A stretch of DNA of 64,000 nt from Periplaneta americana (lineage: Eukaryota > Arthropoda > Insecta > Blattodea > Blattidae): assembly GCF_040183065.1 (NCBI RefSeq), contig NC_091121.1, positions 62,094,287 to 62,158,286 on the forward strand, given 5' to 3'. The notes under the pieces were generated by a model. It ran no database searches, was not told the DNA's origin, and worked only from the letters and a program-made list of their open reading frames with translations. Positions 13,401-21,483 of the stretch are shown here, piece after piece; position 1 is the stretch's first letter, and every line of letters starts with the position of its first letter. The translations under genes and the position numbers were made by a program.

Positions 13401-16400
13401 TTTGATACATATAAAGGAACGTCAATAAGATTTATTTCGAAAACCCATACAAAACCCAACTCAGTACAAAAGATCTGGATTGTCAGTGAAGAATATGACA
13501 TTTACATATTCACTGCGCTCATAAGTTATTACACTTCAACAACCACAACCAAGATAATAAAATAAAATAGAGTTCATACAACCAAGATAATAAAATAAAA
13601 TAGAGTTCATACATATAATAAAAGGTGTCACACTGCTAACCATCCTTCTGACATACCACCTAAGTTTCAGTTTGGACTTAAAGCAGATCCACAAGAGGAC
13701 AGTAAAAACACCTCATTCTCGGCAATGAAGAGAATGCATGCCAGAGAATTAAAGTAGAAAGCTGCCAAATCTTTCATGTCAGTTGGTTTTTCACTTTGCT
13801 TATACATCAATATGGCTGGTCAATATGAGCACTTGCTCATATGTTCACAAGATGTTACAACTTAATCTTCTAATATACCACAATGGACGTGTGACTGAAT
13901 TTTCTCTTACAGAGGAAGTACATGAACCTGTCTCATCCTATCTTTGTGAAACTTCCGTAACTCGAGACAGGGAGAAGATAAGGATGGACTTTCTAATCAG
14001 TTATTTAACAAGGCTGTGTCAACTGCGCAGTTATCCAGAGTGGTTAGAGTTTGTGATAACGAGAAGTATATTGGCGAGATGAATACAATGGCATGAGATT
14101 ACCTGATATTCGTCTTAGCTCGGGAAAGCTTCGGGAAAAGCCCAACCATGTGATGAATCTAAGTGCATTATGAACCCACACAAGTATTTTATTTCAAAGC
14201 ACGATTCCACTTTGCTACTTCTAAACAACACCAGTGACAAAAATTCTCCAGGTTTTGCAGTAATAGGGATGGCACGGGGATGAACTGAGTAGTTGACGTG
14301 TACCTGACTGTAGCACATTGCTCCTGATGGTTATGTAGATCTAAAACAGTAGGTCTCAAAACTAACCACAACTGTTATTTTATTTCACCTTACATACAAA
14401 TCCGGGCAGCAACAGTCTATGTAAGGCCAACACTGACCAGTCAAGTGCTGGCCTCATGTTCACATATCCCAGCAGAGGTGAATGACCATTCATCCAGAAA
14501 GAACAGTGTAACACGTGGTGAGCACAATGATCCCCCCAGCTATTATAATTGGTTTTCGAAATTCGATTTTGCTACCTATCATCATAGCTCTCCAAATTCA
14601 TCATGATGCTGAGTGGGCACTGGTCCCATAACACTGAAGTTTCAGGAGAAAATTCTTTTCCCATGAGAACAACCCAGCAATCATTCTGCACTCATTGACT
14701 TAAAGCAGTTCCACAAGAGGACAGTACAAACACCTCATTCTCGGCAATGAAGAGAATGCATGCCATTGAAGGCTTTAAGGAACCAACCTGGACAAATACC
14801 CAATGTCCCATCCCTACCTTCCCGTGGTGCTGCTGTTAGTAAGCATAATTTTACAAGCTGAACTAAAGGGAGGGGCTACTCATCAATTAGCACTGGTCAG
14901 CTTGATGAGTTAATGACTGAATTTGGTATAATTTTCCTCTATTCAATACCTAATTCCCTCTTACCCTTTCCTATCCAGTCCTCTGACTGAACTCTTACTT
15001 TCTTCAACCCCGAGGCCCAGGAGTTCATTTCACTTTCCTTCCTCCTCTTTCTACTTTTCTGTTCCTAGTGCTGACCTACTATGGCACTAAAATCGTCCTC
15101 CACTGGCTTAAGGAGGGAAAGCTGGTGATCAACAAGATCTCCCAGCTAGGTCCAATGGACCCGTCGACAAACAGCAGGTGTGGTCCTCCAGACATTCTGG
15201 GGGTTGTGTGTGAATGAAGTAGCCACTAAAACGTTAAAATATGGTGTTCACTTAAATCGGCTACAACTTGCCATTTTCACTCCTCAAAATCTGTGCTTCA
15301 GTGGCTGACCATGATAATATCTTTGAAAAATATTGGAGTCCAAGAGGTCAAATGACTTTATTGTCAAACGCCTGGCATTAGAAAACAACAACAACATTAT
15401 GTGTTGATATTTGGGTTTGTTATGAATGTTCTTGTTATAAAATCTGTTAAATAAACTTATAGGCCTAAATTTAAAACAGTTAATATTTCGTTAAGTTTTC
15501 TCCAAGCACTTAGATTTTTTTAGTTATTCATTATATCACTCATTCATTATCGTTATAACATTATCTTAGGAATGTAAATGGACTAGACCTACAGTTTAAA
15601 ACAATCCTTGCATGAAGATATAGGTTACTAATTATGTTTCGTCATCCCCAGTGGTCTAGGGGTAAAGCACCCTCCTCTAGACCTAAGGATTGGGGAATGT
15701 AAAATACGGAGTGCAAGTATTTTTTTAGCTCATTATTTAACGACGCTGTATCAACTACTAGGTTATTTAGCGTCGATGAGATTGGTGATAGCGAGATGGT
15801 ATTTGGCGAGATGAGACCGAGGATTCGACATAGATTACCTGGCATTCACCTTACGGTTGGGGAAAACCTCGGAAGAAACCAACCAGGTAATAAGCCCAAG
15901 CAGAGATCGAATTCGCGCCCGAGCGCAACTTCAAACCGGCAGGCAAGCGCCTTAGCCGACTGAGCCATGCTGGTGGCTGAGCAAGTCTTCCAGGAGGGAC
16001 TTTAAAGCCATGTGTCCTGTGTTGGAGTTTTCCAGCACGTTAAACCTCTAAATCTAAATTAGAGCTTCTCTCTGGCGTCCTAGTAATACCTTAGTTGCAT
16101 GCTAGGTGGCAAATAAGTGTAACTAAATTCCTTGTAGGTACTGAAACCTAAAAAATATGACTTTTTGGTAACACGGGCTAAAAATATGAGGCTTTACGGA
16201 GTAAGTATGAAATAGCTACAATCTATACGTCATTTAGCTATCCCCCATCTAACTCACTCTAATCTCAGCATAGTCCTCGCCGCCTTCCCCCATCTAATCA
16301 ATTCTAACTTCGTCACAGTTCTCGACCTCCTGTCACTTGGTCTTCCCTCCTTTTAACCCACTCAAAATAAGTCACAGCCCTCAGTCATGTCACTTAGCTA

Positions 16401-17064
16401 TCCCCTCATCTAACCTACTCTAACCTTGTCATAGTCCTCGGTCTCCCATTACTTACCTATTGGCGCATGTGCCTATGTCGTGCAGAATACCTTACATTCG
16501 TATAAAAAAATACTTGCACCTTCTTTGCAAAATATTGTTAAAATCAATTAAACAATAAACCATACTGTTACGGTAAACTTACTTTATTCGTTTATTCATT
16601 CCTCCGTCCATCCACTCATTTTTTCAGCTAAACTGCAAAAATGTCGAAATTAATCTTGTACAGAGAACACGGTCCCAAGTTTATGGAACCTATTCATGGC
16701 AATTGCACATTTTAATATTGTTTAAGATGTTTAAATTCTATTTTATTATGAAAAATAAAACCTGTATTTTCTTAACAAATTATCATTACAAATATACGAA
16801 ACAATATAGGCTACGTACACTCATCCTTATGTTAGGCTAAACTTACTTGTTCAATCTTGCAGTCCACATACCACATCCTGGCCTCATTTCTCGCATCATA
16901 ACTGCTCGCCCCAAATTTGCTTTAATTTCAGATAGCATACGTACTGATTCTTCATCTAGTTGATTCGCATAAGGTAAAAGTTTACAATAAACTATTTCTC
17001 TTTGAGGCTTAAAACCCAACCTCTTGGTTCGTTCACTGACATTTTCTCTATCTTCTTCCTCCAT
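4344..17064 (-). CDS. PSME4: PSME4/PA200 proteasome activator, 5' part (exons 1-3 of the gene)
   Basis: Three minus-strand exons (16847-17064, 9514-9654, 4344-4460) join in frame with GT-AG sites and give about 158 residues that follow the N-terminus of animal PSME4 block by block. These are REIVYCKLLPYANQLDEES, then YVKLYGMKFSKEDH, then KKKELISPEELELAWEPLYD. PSME4 is a large HEAT-repeat protein (about 1800 residues in animals) that caps the 20S proteasome and acts mainly in the nucleus, on acetylated histones and in DNA-damage responses. Only the first tenth or less of the protein is in the window. The next exon was looked for in 1-4343 on the minus strand and not seen, so intron 3 exceeds 4.3 kb. 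Introns 1 and 2 are 7.2 and 5.05 kb and filled with transposons. Family assignment is firm; the symbol is by homology. Confidence 0.93.
4461..5342. other. PSME4 intron 2: repeat scraps and a trinucleotide run
   Basis: About 4628-4694 resembles 33003-33075 (shared words such as atttcacaac/ctctgttcta and gccaggtctttccat), so both are copies of a dispersed repeat. About 5078-5150 is a tRNA-like reverse B box (gtttgaacccatgaacctc). A TTA microsatellite occupies about 5173-5210. Confidence 0.5.
5343..6376. mobile_element. DNA transposon derivative with ~300-bp terminal inverted repeats
   Basis: Positions 5343-5649 and 6070-6376 are reverse complements at about 90% identity, starting cagggtatcccatttatctt and cagggtgccccatttatctt. 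TA dinucleotides flank both ends (5341-5342, 6377-6378), as in Tc1/mariner-group insertions. The centre (5690-5905, minus strand) holds a broken transposase end reading SPDLSPLDFFL, then GTVKDSVYQNILTT and NMQQRIQQAC. This is the C-terminus of an IS630-Tc1-mariner transposase of the SPDLTPLDFFLWG type. The direct repeat at 5979-6040 and an extra terminus-like word at 6040-6063 suggest a rearranged copy. Confidence 0.85.
5690..5905 (-). pseudogene. Transposase C-terminal remnant inside the long-TIR element
   Basis: Minus strand words WPACSPDLSPLDFF, TVKDSVYQNILTTPDNMQQR and IQQACVFIQPATCRAV appear in one broken frame. They match the third catalytic region and tail of mariner-like transposases. 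An in-frame stop replaces the usual Trp after FFL. The N-terminal two thirds are missing. Confidence 0.7.
6379..7309. other. PSME4 intron 2, no recognised feature
   Basis: Purine-rich on the plus strand around 6580-7060. ORFs of 70-85 codons here have skewed composition and no resemblance to known proteins. Confidence 0.35.
7312..8870 (+). mobile_element. Tc1-family transposon, nearly intact (1559 bp)
   Basis: Inverted ends begin CACTCAGGGACAAAAAAAAC on both sides and stay similar for about 40-50 bp. TA flanks at 7310-7311 and 8871-8872 fit Tc1 target duplication. Inside is one transposase gene with a single frameshift. It lies in PSME4 intron 2 in antisense orientation to the host gene. The near-identical ends and long open frame suggest recent activity. 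Confidence 0.95.
7610..8622 (+). pseudogene. Tc1 transposase, DD34E, one frameshift
   Basis: From ATG 7610 the frame stays open for 296 codons: helix-turn-helix (VRYIANVMNMARSTTHDAI, about residues 18-36), GRPR linker (residues 53-56), second HTH to residue ~110, then the DDE domain. Catalytic residues are Asp in LFTDESRF, Asp in MHDNARPH and Glu in MNRVEHVWD, with 34 residues between the last two. Near 8480-8490 one base is missing. In the next frame the normal Tc1 tail continues (LQELRRALGEDWELIPQED, ending IQARGGNTRY and TAA at 8620-8622). Total length about 337 codons matches the family. Confidence 0.95.
8873..9513. other. PSME4 intron 2, 3' side of exon 2; nothing recognised
   Basis: AT-rich intron sequence between the Tc1 element and exon 2. 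No repeat or coding signal was seen. Confidence 0.4.
9514..9654 (-). CDS. PSME4: PSME4 exon 2
   Basis: A 141-bp exon bounded by ttgctttcag and AA|gtatgt. It encodes YVKLYGMKFSKEDHLTLIHL and then MYQLVTIPNLEPWLV followed by SKFAQALIMLLK. This matches the PSME4 stretch YIRLYGRKFSKEDHV...LINLLK almost residue for residue, in the first HEAT-like repeats. It starts and ends phase 2, like its neighbours. Confidence 0.93.
9655..10185. other. PSME4 intron 1, adjacent to exon 2; nothing recognised
   Basis: AT-rich sequence with short AATAAT runs near 9740-9765. No coding or repeat signature was noticed. Confidence 0.35.
10186..10270 (+). repeat. tRNA-derived SINE head fragment
   Basis: ggtggctcagatactgaact followed 20 bp later by the B-box-like gggttcaaatccc and a poly-AT end. 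This is the usual layout of tRNA-derived SINE heads in this window, but truncated to about 85 bp. Confidence 0.5.
10434..11396 (-). mobile_element. Decayed hAT element (GTF2IRD2/ZBED-like transposase relic)
   Basis: The ends are loosely inverted: CAAGAGGCATCCAAACTTTT at the left and, reversed, CAGGGTGCTCAAACTATGTC at the right, both followed by a purine-rich GGACCA/GGGCCA word. This matches hAT termini of the type CAGGGGTGNCCAAACT. On the minus strand 10560-10680 the words FRSSLLSTGKFAEKCIASVE and TLCPGKVDLLKSLSLS resemble the hAT transposases related to GTF2IRD2/ZBED proteins. Much is deleted; a clean 8-bp duplication is not visible. Confidence 0.6.
11397..11983. other. PSME4 intron 1; nothing recognised
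   Basis: AT-rich, no coding words and no clear repeat ends. Confidence 0.35.
11984..12486. mobile_element. Foldback (long inverted repeat) element, ~500 bp
   Basis: Two arms of about 240 bp face each other with almost no spacer. The left arm starts agagatgggcatttcc and the right arm ends gcccatctcagcta. Many internal words agree in reverse, for example ccttcagttgctggtgagca with tgctcaccaacaactgaagg. The arms differ at many positions, so the insertion is old. No coding capacity. Confidence 0.8.
12624..12803. mobile_element. MITE with 25-30-bp terminal inverted repeats (180 bp)
   Basis: Ends GGGTGGTATTCATAGACATT and, reversed, GGGCCGTATTTATAGACATT, flanked by TA on both sides. The body contains GCGCTAAG/CGCTAAC words and has no coding capacity. 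This terminus type is widespread in insect genomes. Confidence 0.8.
12804..13674. other. PSME4 intron 1; short tandem duplication only
   Basis: Apart from a 33-bp unit repeated twice at 13547-13612 (aaccaagataataaaataaa...), nothing is recognised. Confidence 0.4.
13547..13612. repeat. 33-bp tandem duplication
   Basis: The unit beginning aaccaagataataaaataaa occurs twice in direct succession with period 33 and no mismatch noticed, which implies a recent slippage or duplication. Confidence 0.85.
13675..13742 (+). repeat. First copy of a ~65-bp direct repeat (pair with 14697-14764)
   Basis: ttaaagcagatccacaagag...gaagagaatgcatgcca recurs 1022 bp downstream with only a few differences. The sequence looks like part of a retroelement 3' region. 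Confidence 0.8.
13990..14150 (-). repeat. Diverged SINE, family A, 3' half
   Basis: Read on the minus strand, it follows the family A body: atctcgccaa, then a degenerate ctcatcgacg-like word, then cagcgtcgttaaataa-like tail (here tatttaacaaggctgtgtca on plus). Many substitutions; the tRNA head is missing. Confidence 0.55.
14400..14650 (-). repeat. tRNA-unrelated dispersed SINE-like repeat, family F
   Basis: Its reverse complement reads agcatcatgatgaatttgga, then aaaaccaattataatagctg, then ggtcattcacctctgctggg and gaggccagcacttgactggt. The same series of words is found on the plus strand at 33110-33300, so the two are copies of one family. Confidence 0.7.
14697..15390 (+). repeat. Non-LTR retroelement 3' region with CAACAACAA tail
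   Basis: It begins with the second copy of the 65-bp repeat and runs through caaatacccaatgtcccatc, a C/T-rich stretch and gtgtggtcctccagacattc. It ends cattagaaaacaacaacaac. The (CAA)n end is typical of a LINE 3' terminus. No coding frame remains. Confidence 0.6.
15640..15712 (+). repeat. tRNA-derived SINE (5' piece), interrupted by another SINE
   Basis: ccccagtggtctaggggtaa followed by gcaccctcctctagacctaagg resembles an A-box region. The sequence resumes after the inserted family A SINE at about 15987 (cttccaggagggactttaaa). Confidence 0.6.
15719..15977 (-). mobile_element. SINE family A, full length, inserted in another SINE
   Basis: On the minus strand it starts GCCACCAGCATGGCTCAGTC (A box), has ttcgatctctgcttgg (B-box position), ctaccaggtaat-type body words and the tail ttgatacagcgtcgttaaat followed by AAAAAA. 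The target word gcaagt occurs at 15713-15718 and again at 15981-15986, giving a short target-site duplication. It splits an older SINE. Confidence 0.9.
16215..16460. repeat. Degenerate tandem repeat, unit ~60-100 bp
   Basis: The words tatcccc-atctaac, ctctaac-ttcgtcaca and cctcg-ctccc-tcactt recur about three to four times with many changes. C/T-rich on plus. It lies about 0.4 kb downstream of PSME4 exon 1, in intron 1. Confidence 0.65.
16847..17064 (-). CDS. PSME4: PSME4 exon 1 coding part with start codon
   Basis: The ATG at 17064 opens an acidic start (MEEEDREN), followed by GFKPQREIVYCKLLPYANQL and a block ending in GCGMWTARLN. Vertebrate PSME4 has the same order: a variable N-terminus, then FxPQKEIVYNKLLPYAE, then the PGGLFWT-like block. 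The exon is 218 bp and ends AA|gtaagt, phase 2, joining exon 2 to make a Lys codon. In the next 100 bp upstream no better in-frame ATG was noticed. The TSS should lie between here and about 17260; no TATA box was recognised. Confidence 0.93.
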
Positions 17065-17535
17065 GATGACGATGATAACTACTTCTAAAGACTATGCAAG
17101 AACATCAATTGCTTGTCTACACAATTTCCCTTACTGACATGCACAATTGAATATCATTACATCACTAGTGACAACTTGCTCTTTCTCTTCGTTTTAATGA
17201 TAGTCATTTCACTGGAGCCATATTGAAATTTCACGTATGTAGCAAAGATTGTAACTAAAAAATAACTTATCATCGTCTTTCTATTACCCTAGACCTTTTG
17301 ACAAATTGCGTCAAAGATTTCTGCATTCAGCCACATTGAGTTTTCAATGTGCAGGTGTTTTCTTCTGACTTGTCATGCATATGAGCAAAGACAACACATT
17401 TTGAATTCTTTGCATTTAAGAAAAATATATTTCAGCAGTTGTAGTCGTAGAGCTAGAAAGGAAGTCATGATTTGCCGTTTTACCATTGCCAGAATTTGGC
17501 GCGGCGGATTCGAAGAGATCATAAAATAGTTTTAC
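17065..17535. promoter_or_regulatory. Probable PSME4 promoter/5' UTR region
   Basis: This is the sequence upstream of the PSME4 start codon on the minus strand. No TATA box or clear initiator was identified. The only basis for the call is position; the border with the MITE end at 17536 gives an outer limit. Confidence 0.4.
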
Positions 17536-17620
17536 CACAGTCTAGTATATACAGTCACGAAGCTCAATATGTAGTAAATATGCATCCATAGATATAGTGA
17601 GGATCACGTAAGTTCAGTTC
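17536..17620. repeat. MITE family M, left terminus copy
   Basis: CACAGTCTAGTATATACAGT CACGAAGCTC starts here and continues atgtagtaaatatgc. It matches the left 50 bp of the complete MITE at 37263. The right half of this family is seen at 24510-24626. Confidence 0.8.
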
Positions 17621-18600
17621 CCAAACAGCAAATATTTCCGCCTTGTCAGTGTTGCCAACTGTTACCAGATATCACCACATGTAGTAAAATCACGATCCTA
17701 TGTACTGAATGACTTCTTTACTCACCGTACTTTACCTTAATGTTGGAAGGTTGTTCTAAATAGTTTCAATAATAATGAGAAATGTATTGCTATGTTCTAT
17801 TCTTTTATTCCTTTACATTATTATTAGTATTAGCATTAATAGGTTACTAGACGTAAATATACAACAAAGTATAGTATATAATATTCAAGAATCAAATCTG
17901 TTCCAAGACCAATTAAATTATTGTCACTTCACTTCAAAGATTCCAGCGTACATATACTGTACTTCCTAAAGGTAGATAAATTAATAACCAATTGACTTTT
18001 GGTTGGAATTCGAATGAACTTCTGATTATCTTTTGAAATTAGTAAGGAAATGGATAATACAACTATGCTAAAACTGAAATAATAATAAATCAACTTACAA
18101 AAATAATTTTGGTCCTTAAAAGCCATAAGTAATTTCACTTCTAGATACCTTTTTAAAGATTTCATTTGTTTGTAAATTGCTTAATAATGCTACACTTACA
18201 CTTATTATTTCTGCAACTCCACGTCTGTCATTGAAAAAATGTATGATACATAACTGTGAAGTCTCTTTTTGGCTCTTGTGTCCTAAATTTAAATAAGAAA
18301 AAGCAAATGATTCAAGAAATGTGAGCTGGTGAAAATTAAATACTCAATTAATAAAATAATTACTACCAAAAGAATATTTTATTAATTCTATACAAAAGAT
18401 GGATTACACAGAACAGATGGCCAGAAATCATAGATTTATACACAACATACAGCATGAAACGATCATCAAAAAATGCTTTTTGTACACAATAACATCTTTC
18501 AAACGAAGTGAAATAGCCAATAAGTTCAATAAATATTATGCTAATAAGTAATAACTATAATTAATAATTATCTACAAGCTGTGAAAGGGAATAAAATAGT
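17621..18600. other. Intergenic AT-rich stretch; nothing recognised
   Basis: Upstream of PSME4 and before the NUMT. ORFs of 64-78 codons at 17775 and 17929 are AT-driven and unlike known proteins. Confidence 0.35.
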
Positions 18601-18603
18601 ATA

Positions 18604-18741
18604 TTGTTGAAATTAGGGGGTTATGGTTTATTACGTGTATTTATAATTTTAATTACTTTTACTACATTTAATTATATTTTAATTTCTATTAGATTAGTTG
18701 GTGGTGTGGTTGTTAGTTTTATCTGTGTACGTCAGACTATT
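18604..18741 (+). pseudogene. nad4: Nuclear copy of mitochondrial nad4 (NUMT fragment)
   Basis: The plus strand reads LKLGGYGLLRVF, a hydrophobic stretch, then FNYILISIRLVGGVVVSF and ICVRQT. This matches the conserved NADH dehydrogenase subunit 4 segment VLLKLGGYGLLRV...ISLVGGxxVSLICLRQTDLKSLIAYSS of insect mitochondria, and stops at RQT where DLKSL should follow. The base composition is AT-rich as expected of mtDNA. A mitochondrial origin is strongly supported; how long the original insertion was is unclear. The fragment is about 46 codons and has no function in the nucleus. Confidence 0.8.
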
Positions 18742-18837
18742 AAGGAAAAACTGAAAGAAATATTAAATCTACTATCTACTTTATATAACAATATTTAATC
18801 AAGAACTGAATATTACTATTAATTTAATAACATAAGA

Positions 18838-19500
18838 CCCAAAACATCTCCAAGTCCAGACAATACTCATGCTGATTTTCTTAAACATGTTGGCAAACAA
18901 GCAAACTCACTACTTTTATCTTGTAATCTCATCTAAAATACAATATCTGTCTGGAGAAAATCTATCATAACATCAATTTTGAAAAGCAATTATTCAACTA
19001 ATATCTTTTCGAGTTATCGACAGATACCACTTACTAGTATGATAGCCAAAATTATGGAAGAGATGATTTCATAGATTGAATTGGTTCCTGGAATCTAGTA
19101 ACTAACTTTCATTTTATTGGGTTGACTTTAGAGAATTGCATTCAACAAATGGACAGATTTTAAATTTTAGTCAAGATATTAAAGATATTTTAAACAGAAA
19201 ACAAAACAACTTAACAATTTTAATTTATTTTCAAGGATCATATGGCTCTGTAGATATAAATCACTTAAGAAATTGCAAACTTAGGGTGTCCATGATAAAG
19301 TGTTACACTGGGTCAGTGACTTGATTATTTGATTCATTGTCACAAATATGTAAATAGAGACAGATTCATCTGGGCTTCCCACATTGTTGTTTTCAGGAAT
19401 ACATTTTCCAATATTAATGTCGATGGTCTAACTAAAGAAATAGATCTTATGATAATCTCATCATTTGCAGATAATATGGTTGTCTAGAACAAAAAATCAC
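18838..19500 (+). pseudogene. Jockey-like LINE reverse transcriptase relic
   Basis: In broken plus-strand frames: SPSPDNTHADFLKHVGKQAN, then SYRQIPLTSMIAKIMEEMIS, then HSTNGQILNFSQDIKDILNR and LTILIYFQGSYGSVDI. These follow RT motifs of Jockey-clade LINEs (SSYRPISLTS..KxMExx, FxxxHST, IDFKGAYDSV). An FADD-like word (SSFADNMVV) follows at ~19455. Multiple stops. Confidence 0.8.
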
Positions 19501-19729
19501 AGTCCACAAATATTAATAAACTGAGCCAAAATCCCAACAGACTTTTTGACTCTACTTGGAGAACTCAAACTTGCTCAATTAAGGGAAACTTTACTAATAA
19601 AACACAATCCCAAGTTATTTCAAAATGAATAGTATATAAGTTAACTTTAACAGATGATGTTAAGAAATGTGATACTTCTCCAGACATTTTAAAAATCATT
19701 AGAAACGATAAATGATCTGGTCAGTGAGT

Positions 19730-19980
19730 GACTACATACAGTATTTTTTATAGATGGATCCTGTTTACCAAGCCATAGATGTAGTGGTGTTGTAGTACAA
19801 TACCAGTATATTCCCTTTTACAGGGAATTATATTCAAACACTTGTTTGCCCCATTTTAACCGTGACAACGCTTTTTAGCTTTTTAAACATTCTGGTTATT
19901 GTATTGTGTTTGTGTTTAGTGAAAGATTTTAGATAAGGGCGCAAATAGCCATAGTAGCTGACGCGCCCTTTTTAAACGCC

Positions 19981-20015
<35 letters not shown>

Positions 20016-20290
20016 TCAAACACTGACTAATTTTGATAGTGAAAATTTAGATACACTTTTAAGCTTACAAAATCTCCAGTATCGACTTCATAAATCTGAG
20101 AAGGCTGTCATACTATCAGATTCAAAATCAGATGTTCTTGCTGCAGTAATGGACGTAACAGCATGAAATCTCAATATTTTACAGTGTTTTAATATTTTAA
20201 GCAAAATGGTCGAATTACATCGACGACTGGTACTTCCGTGGATCCATGAACTTTATGGAGTGGGAGGTAATGAGGTAGCTGAAAGGTAGC
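19730..20290 (+). pseudogene. LINE RNase H domain relic, split by a retroelement
   Basis: The words IDGSCLPSHRCSGVVV, then (after the insertion) LQNLQYRLHKSEKAVILSDS and KSDVLAAVM match the RNase H of Jockey-type LINEs (YTDGS..., ILSDSxSAL). A later word WIHELYGVGGNEVAER fits the WIPGHxGVxGNExAD motif. Several stops. It is the same LINE copy as 18838-19500. Confidence 0.78.
19843..20014 (+). mobile_element. Truncated retroelement with (AACT)n tail inserted in the LINE
   Basis: 172 bp flanked by the perfect 10-bp duplication ttcaaacact (19833-19842 and 20015-20024). It ends in eight or so AACT units after gacgcgccctttttaaacgc. Removing it would rejoin the LINE frame (…FYRELYSNT and then D). 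This is classic target-primed insertion. Confidence 0.88.
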
Positions 20291-20403
20291 AAAATTACTG
20301 TAAGGTTATCTATACCTGCATCTTACCACACTGTTAAAAGAATAACAAGATCAGAACATGACAATGTGGTAACAAAAATCGGAATGATTCTAAAGCAAAT
20401 GAA

Positions 20404-20567
20404 AAAATTGCAATAGGCCATCCGGCGTCTGCTCCACGATGGAGGAAAATCCTCAGAAGAAACCAACTAATCAGACCAAATGGGGGATCCAAACTACCCT
20501 CGAGTGCAGCTCTGAATTTGCAGGCCAACGAGTCTACTGACTAAGCTACATTGGTGGCTCCACTAAA
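20404..20567 (-). repeat. SINE family A-like, 5' half, diverged
   Basis: On minus: gagccaccaatgtagcttag (A box), then cctgcaaattcagagctgca and gattagttggtttcttctga. This follows the family A head and body, then breaks off within the CCTCGxxx region. Confidence 0.7.
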
Positions 20568-20589
20568 AATATGAAGTACATGGCACTCA

Positions 20590-20890
20590 GATTATTAAAT
20601 TGACAAACCTAAACAATTATTCATCAGTTAAGCTATAAAATATAATACATAGCAAGCAAGTTAATTCAATTTAAAAGTATAAACAATTCAATCAGTTGAA
20701 ATATACAGAAACTGATAATAAATATCATGCAAATTACTTCACATTACAAGCATAAACAATTCATCACTTGTGGTATACAGCCTACTATTTAATTTACAGC
20801 ACATACAATTCATCAGTTAAGCTATAGACCTACAGTCTACTATTCAATTTACAGCATATATAATTCATCAATTAAGCGAAACAAAAATAT
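20590..20890. repeat. Degenerate minisatellite, unit ~60-65 bp
   Basis: The words aattcatcagttaagctata, acagtctactattcaattta and acagcatatataattcatca recur about five times with drift. Confidence 0.7.
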
Positions 20891-21320
20891 AGTACAATAC
20901 ATAGTAAAAATAATACACCTAATTTAATAACTGAACTTCTATGAAAATCTACAGTGGCAGTACTCATATTATCACAGGCCATGATTGTCTCAAATATTTA
21001 CAAAGAACTGATATTTCAGAATCTCCCCATGCCATTTCTGAAATCTCAATGAAGATATGGATCATTGTCTTGACTGTTTAACTTTACACAGCTTTCAATC
21101 ATCTGGTTAAATATTGGAGTGCAAGATAACAAATGATATCAACTGCTGAACACTTGGTATCAATCAACCAACAACTTCATTACATTAAAGGGGAAAAAAA
21201 ACTGAAAGAATTAATTGTATATAGACACAACACATAAGACAAGGCAGCTTCAGAACAGTAATTGGCAAGGCTCTGTTGTTTTAGGATTCTTATGTAGATT
21301 CAATTTCACCTGAAAAAAAA
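20891..21320. other. Intergenic stretch; nothing recognised
   Basis: AT-rich, no coding words seen. Confidence 0.35.
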
Positions 21321-21332
21321 AAGTAGCATCTA

Positions 21333-21359
21333 TAAGTAGTAGTAGTAGTAGTAGTAAAG

Positions 21360-21416
<57 letters not shown>
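21333..21416. repeat. Trinucleotide microsatellite (TAG)n/(TAA)n
   Basis: A run of tagtagtag followed by a long run of taataataa, about 80 bp. On minus it reads as a poly-Leu ORF, which is an artefact. Confidence 0.95.
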
Positions 21417-21417
<1 letters not shown>

Positions 21418-21483
21418 CTGTAAAGTATGGAAATTAATATTGCAATGTAATATCAAAAGGTGATTTCACACCATCAACTCTTA

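Noticed and set aside
21250..21456. Minus frame with poly-Leu
   Set aside because: Translation of a (TAG/TAA)n microsatellite; composition artefact.
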